Positions 59,638 through 64,000 of a stretch of DNA of 64,000 nt are shown in pieces. This DNA comes from Nectonema munidae. Its lineage: Eukaryota > Nematomorpha > Nectonematoida > Nectonematidae. The DNA is taken from the NCBI GenBank assembly GCA_030549495.1, contig JAUIRK010000042.1, positions 1-64,000 of the forward strand, in the 5' to 3' direction. The translations under genes were made by a program, and so were the position numbers. Each line of letters begins with the position of its first letter. Position 1 is the first letter of the stretch. The notes beneath the pieces are model-generated. The model was not told the DNA's origin, did no database searches, and saw only the letters and a list, made by a program, of their open reading frames with translations.

Positions 59638-60317
59638 GGATAAGAGAAATTCACGGGAAAATACTGGATTGAAAGCTTAGCCTTCTAATAATGGTTGTAA
59701 GAAGGTTAATATAATGATTTATAAACATATAAAACCATAGGTAAATTGTGTAGTTTGTGTGAATGACATGTGTTATTATAAAAAACATTTCACTTGCGTA
59801 GCTGACGATTTACAACTTTGTTTGTGTTAGGCCGACAATTACAAGAGATACTCAAGGTTCGAGAATTAGCCAGTTCGTTGTAAATGAGTTGAAATGCCCA
59901 TTCTTTACATTATGGGAATTGGAATTCGATATCTAGTTACTAGTATGGAGTGCTCGTATTACACAATTCCACTGCAATTAAAATAATTGGAGGAAATAAA
60001 TGAATATAGGCAATATAATAATGTAAAAGCTGAAATAATGTAATAAGGAATCATTTAAAAAAATTTAATGTAAATTTAATACATTTATATATAAAACGGT
60101 GCAAATGTAAAAAAGGAAGATGATTTTATGCGTGAAAAGTTTTAAAAAAGATGAATTAATTGACATTTTTGAATGAATTATAATATTTTAGGAAAATTGA
60201 AAAGTATGTAAATGTTTGTTGTTTTCAGAAAGTTTCAGATGTGTATTATTATTATTCAGTATCGTGATAAATATGGTTAAAGTGAAAATGATGGAACGAA
60301 AAGTACACTTCTTTCAG

Positions 60318-63300
60318 TTAAAAGGAAATGCATATTCTTACGATATCATCGATCTTGAGAATATTAACAACAACTTCAGTAGCTAACTTCAAAGCGCCAG
60401 AGAGAACTATAAGTGGCTGCATGATTGATTCGTCAAGAGTATTGTTAATCAAACCCTAAAAAGAAACAAATTTACGCTAATATAAAATTCGGGATTGCGA
60501 AACCGAAAGGAAGATATCCGACTTCGATAACCTAAAAATAAAAATTCCAATGCTTACAAAAATTAAAGTAGTTCTATTAATTTTTTATAATACGTCGAAA
60601 ATTGGAATCCGGGTCCCCTAAATTATCTTAGAATGTGACTCCGAATTCTACTGCGCAACTCTATAACAATCCAATTAATATATATGAAAGTAAGATTAGC
60701 TTTGAGTATCAGTGTGACACCCGTGTACCATGAAATCAAAATCGTTTGTTTGAAGTATACAAAATAGATTGAAAAAAGTCGTCATTAAAAATTCGGGTCT
60801 TCAAACGGTTAAGTTAAATGCTCGAATATACGATGGTAGTATTTATTTTTTGAAACATCGATTCATCTAAGTTTCCATGACTTAAAATCATATTTTTTTA
60901 TTTTTTTAAATAATTATATTAAAAATGGCTAAAAGAAAGACCAGAAGGTTACTCTTCATTATTTTGGGAAAACGCAAGTAATATACAGCATTACAAGTAG
61001 TAGGAAATATTGAATCGTATATAAATATATAATTTGGTAGATCAGGATAAGATATGCTTGGGAAAAAGAAAATGGCCAAAATTTCCACCTCCTAGAATTG
61101 AACAAGAGCCTCCAGATGAACAATTCCTATTTTTGCATACCTGAAGAATCTTGGTACAAAGACTCAACTATATAGCTATTTTTTATTTTAACACTTCAAG
61201 ACAAAAAATGGTTATATATTATATTTTGCATTTATAGACAGGAGTTTTTTTTCTGTGTTTAGAATTCTAGGTGAATGAGTATTAAGAACAAAAAAAGAGA
61301 ATGAAAATTAAGAAATCCATTTGCAGATCTTTCTGATAATGTTTTTTTTAAAAATATTTTTTATTAATTTAAATATATTTATTCAATTGAATTAGTTTAT
61401 ATAATTTATTTTTTTTCACACATTCGTGTACCTAAAATTTATTTTTAATAATAATGATGAGTATTAAAAAACACACAACTTTTCAAGAAGAGTGGCTAAC
61501 AAACAAATTATTCAAAACATTGGATTGGGAAGTATATGAACATCAATTTCGCAAAATACAACCTTTGTTGTAAAGATTGATCTTTCTACAATGGCAAGTG
61601 CTGCTCTTGATATTCACGCTAAAGGTAACAAACAAAAAGCAAAGATCGTTTAGATTAAGATGCTTATTTTGTAAAGAAATTTTGTAACATGCAATCTATT
61701 GAGAATCAACGAAAAACCAAATCTCATTAACAAATCTACTTTAAATGATGAAATACTCGAGTGTTTATTCAGATCATGTGATTTGGAAGAACAAAGTGTG
61801 GCCATATAATCAACGATGGTTTGGAAGCATATTTTCGAGATGATCAAACTGATTAACCAATGACCTTTTTATAAAGTATGAATCCTGTTTTTGAAAACTG
61901 CTAGATGGATGTTTTAATTAGATTCTGGAACGAAGCAAAAAATACTGTTAATACTAGTTACGCTAATTCAAAATTTTTAAATCGACTAAACGCTGAAGAG
62001 TATTCTTGAGTCATTGGGCTGTTTAAACCAAGAGAAGTTTCCTCAATTGTCTATGGATGGTGCAACCGTCAATTGGAAGGTTTTGAAACTACTAGATGCA
62101 AAACTTGAAGCCAGAAAGTTGATAAGAACTTTACACATTGATAGCTGCAGTCAATATTCAGTGCTGGTGCTTTTAAAAAGTGGACAAGTAAAGAATACGG
62201 AGTAGACAAACTTTTAAAAGCAATGCTTTTCATTTTACATGACTCTTCAGCTTGTAAAAATGAAGACTTGAGAGAAGCACAAACTACTGTTTTCCTTTGA
62301 GGTAGATTTACTTTAGATTAACCTACATTTTTGCTTTAATTTTTTTAGATTTGTGCAATAGATGGGTAGACGATTAGCTTGTAGCAGAAAGAGCTATAAA
62401 AATGTTGTAAAGTATGCATGCATGAGTTTGAAATAACAGAAAATCTTCGTGTTTACGGCAAACTTGCAAGAGTTAGCAAGACAAAAAGAAAAATCTGTAT
62501 TTCTTGAAAAAGATCTGGAACGCAACGCAGGTTAAAGATGGAAGAAATAGAGAATGTGAAGAGGCAGAAACTTTCACTTTTAAAAGAAGAACATCAGTTC
62601 GAAATAATAAATGTGGATAATAACCAAGATTTGACATCATTAGCAAAGGCAGCATAATTTTTCGATAAACTAGAGATAAAGAGATTTTATTAGGTTTTCA
62701 TCTAATTATGCAGAGTAAATTCATTTGTTTTTGCTGAAAAGTATATAAAACCTAACTCTAGTTCTACCTTATGTGTTGTTAAAGGAGTTATTTATATCTA
62801 TTAGTTTGGCTTAAAATTATAAATAGTAAGTATTTTAAATTTATTTAGGTTTTTGTGTAATTCATTTGTTAGTTTTAAGTGTTTCTTTTTTGAAGATGAC
62901 ATTTTGAGTCAATTTAATGTTTTTTACTGTAATTGAAAAAAGTAAATTTTAGCCGTAATGTGTCATGGTTTTTGTGATCAAAAAATACCTTTTCGCATCC
63001 TATTAGGTAAAAATATGTGAAATCCTGGAAAATGCCTAGAATTCTGTAGACAAATGTTGGCGACCACCGTGATTTCATCTCTGATCCCTTAAAATTAGTC
63101 TCTAGAGTTTATCATGCTTTATCTATGAATAAAAACAGTTATTTGGATTTAGATTTATATAAACCCCATCTTTTTTCATTTATCTACCTGTATATACGCT
63201 TATGTTGCTAATCAATCTTATTCTATGCACTACAATATGTTAAGTTATACACACTTTCCTATATACAGATACACAAAATAATAGGAAAAAGAAAAGCGCT

Positions 63301-63783
63301 GCATGAGTAGATTGGTTGGATACTTTGCTTCAATACCACAAGGTTTCGGATTCAAACCAGCATCAACCGTCTTCTTTGCTCACAGATCGACACAAGGGGT
63401 GCAATTGTGCATTGTCGACGAAATTAATTTATTGATTGAAGTTTTTATCATACTGTCTATGAATAACTTAAATCCGCTCAATATAAGACTTTTTAAGAAT
63501 TAAGTCCTTGCTGCGAACATTCGTACAGCGAGTAGTTAGAGTTATTACCTTTCTCACAGATATGCCTGCATGACATTCGCCACAGACGTGCTTCTTCTTC
63601 AAGGAAGTAACAGTTAGAAGTGAATTGAGCCCACAATTTTCAGATAGAGTATATGGAATGACTTCCATCGCGTCTGCAAAAGCTTTGAAGCAGTGACTTT
63701 CTACGTTGCCCAGGTTTTGAGAGAGTTGATTTAAGCGAAGAGAAAGCTCAATCTCAGGCGCTCCGCCACCAGATATTAAAGCG
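60318..63783 (-). CDS. CCT4: T-complex chaperonin subunit delta (CCT4), last two exons
   Basis: Minus-strand exons at 63549-63783 (235 nt) and 60318-60455 (138 nt) flank a phase-0 intron of 3093 bp (AAAG|GTAATA ... TTTTTAG|GG). The first exon follows an acceptor GCATTTTAG and begins with the third base of a codon. It encodes [17 protein letters not shown], then [19 protein letters not shown] and GISVRK, the equatorial-domain block of group II chaperonins. [14 protein letters not shown] and the RK|G exon joint fit CCT4 best. The second encodes [15 protein letters not shown] and VNILKIDDI, the usual CCT C-terminus. The protein is one of eight subunits of the cytosolic TRiC ring that folds actin and tubulin. 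About 123 of some 540 residues are here; the rest lies to the right of the window. The sequence is divergent. After KIDDI comes GTAAGA, which could be a donor, so the true last exon may be further left. Confidence 0.9.
61440..62680 (+). pseudogene. Decayed hAT-like transposon gene in the CCT4 intron
   Basis: Fragments in several frames keep the order of an invertebrate transposon protein: [17 protein letters not shown], then [18 protein letters not shown] (a C-x2-C...H finger region) near 61.48-61.63 kb, [17 protein letters not shown] with HIDSC near 62.05-62.15 kb, and [15 protein letters not shown] near 62.21 kb. Many stops and frame changes are present. It lies antisense to CCT4. Confidence 0.6.
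63301..63422 (+). repeat. tRNA-derived SINE family A, diverged
   Basis: GATTGGTTGGATACTTTGC, GGATTCAAACC and ACAAGGGGTGCAATTGTGC in family order, inside the CCT4 intron. Confidence 0.7.
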
Positions 63784-64000
63784 CTAAAATGCATTCGTAC
63801 AATGTATTCGTAGAGAATGTTAAATAAACAAAACAAACTGAATATTGGCAGAGAGATTGACAATAGGGAAAAATGTCTAATTCAGATTTCTATCCTAGAT
63901 AAATTCATAAGGGATTTATCAAAATATCTAGATTACGTCGTCTAATGGGTAGGTAGCGATTAGTTAATTACTATAATATAAGTTATAAGTTAACGACTAT

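Noticed and set aside
1-64000. LTR retroelements, Polintons or LINE coding regions
   Set aside because: I saw no reverse transcriptase, integrase, capsid or B-type polymerase motif in any frame; only an RTE-like SINE tail at 41.5 kb.

Overview
The window is AT-rich nuclear DNA of a multicellular animal. Reasons: a rhodopsin-like receptor gene, a VOPP1/WBP1-like membrane protein gene and a CCT4 chaperonin gene with GT-AG introns; AATAAA poly(A) signals; tRNA-derived SINEs; and several animal-type DNA transposon superfamilies (piggyBac, Tc1/IS630, hAT, MULE). The recognisable host proteins are divergent, which suggests a fast-evolving, repeat-rich invertebrate lineage. I cannot name the phylum from the sequence alone.

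Layout. 1-0.9 kb: 3' end of a GPCR gene (+). 2.9-6.4 kb: a complete piggyBac element with TTAA duplications and a transposase that reads intact across one intron. 7.8-10.4 kb: a tandem duplication, then a decayed hAT element carrying a long palindrome. 11.0-13.4 kb: a complete Tc1/IS630-type element (TA duplications) whose 300-bp inverted repeats each contain ten 21-bp units. 13.4-18.2 kb: gene-free AT-rich DNA. 18.2-18.8 kb: a TTAA MITE and two SINEs. 19.05-21.08 kb: an intronless long-chain acyl-CoA synthetase gene (+). 21.2-25.9 kb: a possible minus-strand terminal exon and MITE relics. 25.9-28.1 kb: a hAT (Buster/ZBED5-like) relic with both ends and its 8-bp duplication. 30.56-30.88 kb: terminal exon of a VOPP1/WBP1-like gene (+). 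32-35 kb: a duplicated exon-like segment and hAT fragments. 36.6-38.5 kb: a decayed FLYWCH-MULE. 38.5-53.4 kb: no host gene seen; MITEs and SINEs. 53.5-54.5 kb: a satellite of about 152 bp. 56.3-57.1 kb: an inverted pair of 118-bp segments. 59.0-59.6 kb: a hAT MITE with a perfect 8-bp duplication. 60.3-63.8 kb: the last two exons of CCT4 (-), with a decayed hAT-like element and a SINE in their 3.1-kb intron.

The host genes show no functional link: they cover signalling, lipid activation, membrane trafficking and chaperonin folding. The main interest is the transposon ecology. Two autonomous-looking DNA transposons (piggyBac and IS630/Tc1) sit among many decayed or non-autonomous relatives. 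One is a family of about 120-bp MITEs with TTAA duplications whose ends differ from those of the local intact piggyBac. I saw no CRISPR array, rRNA, convincing functional tRNA, LTR retroelement or Polinton.
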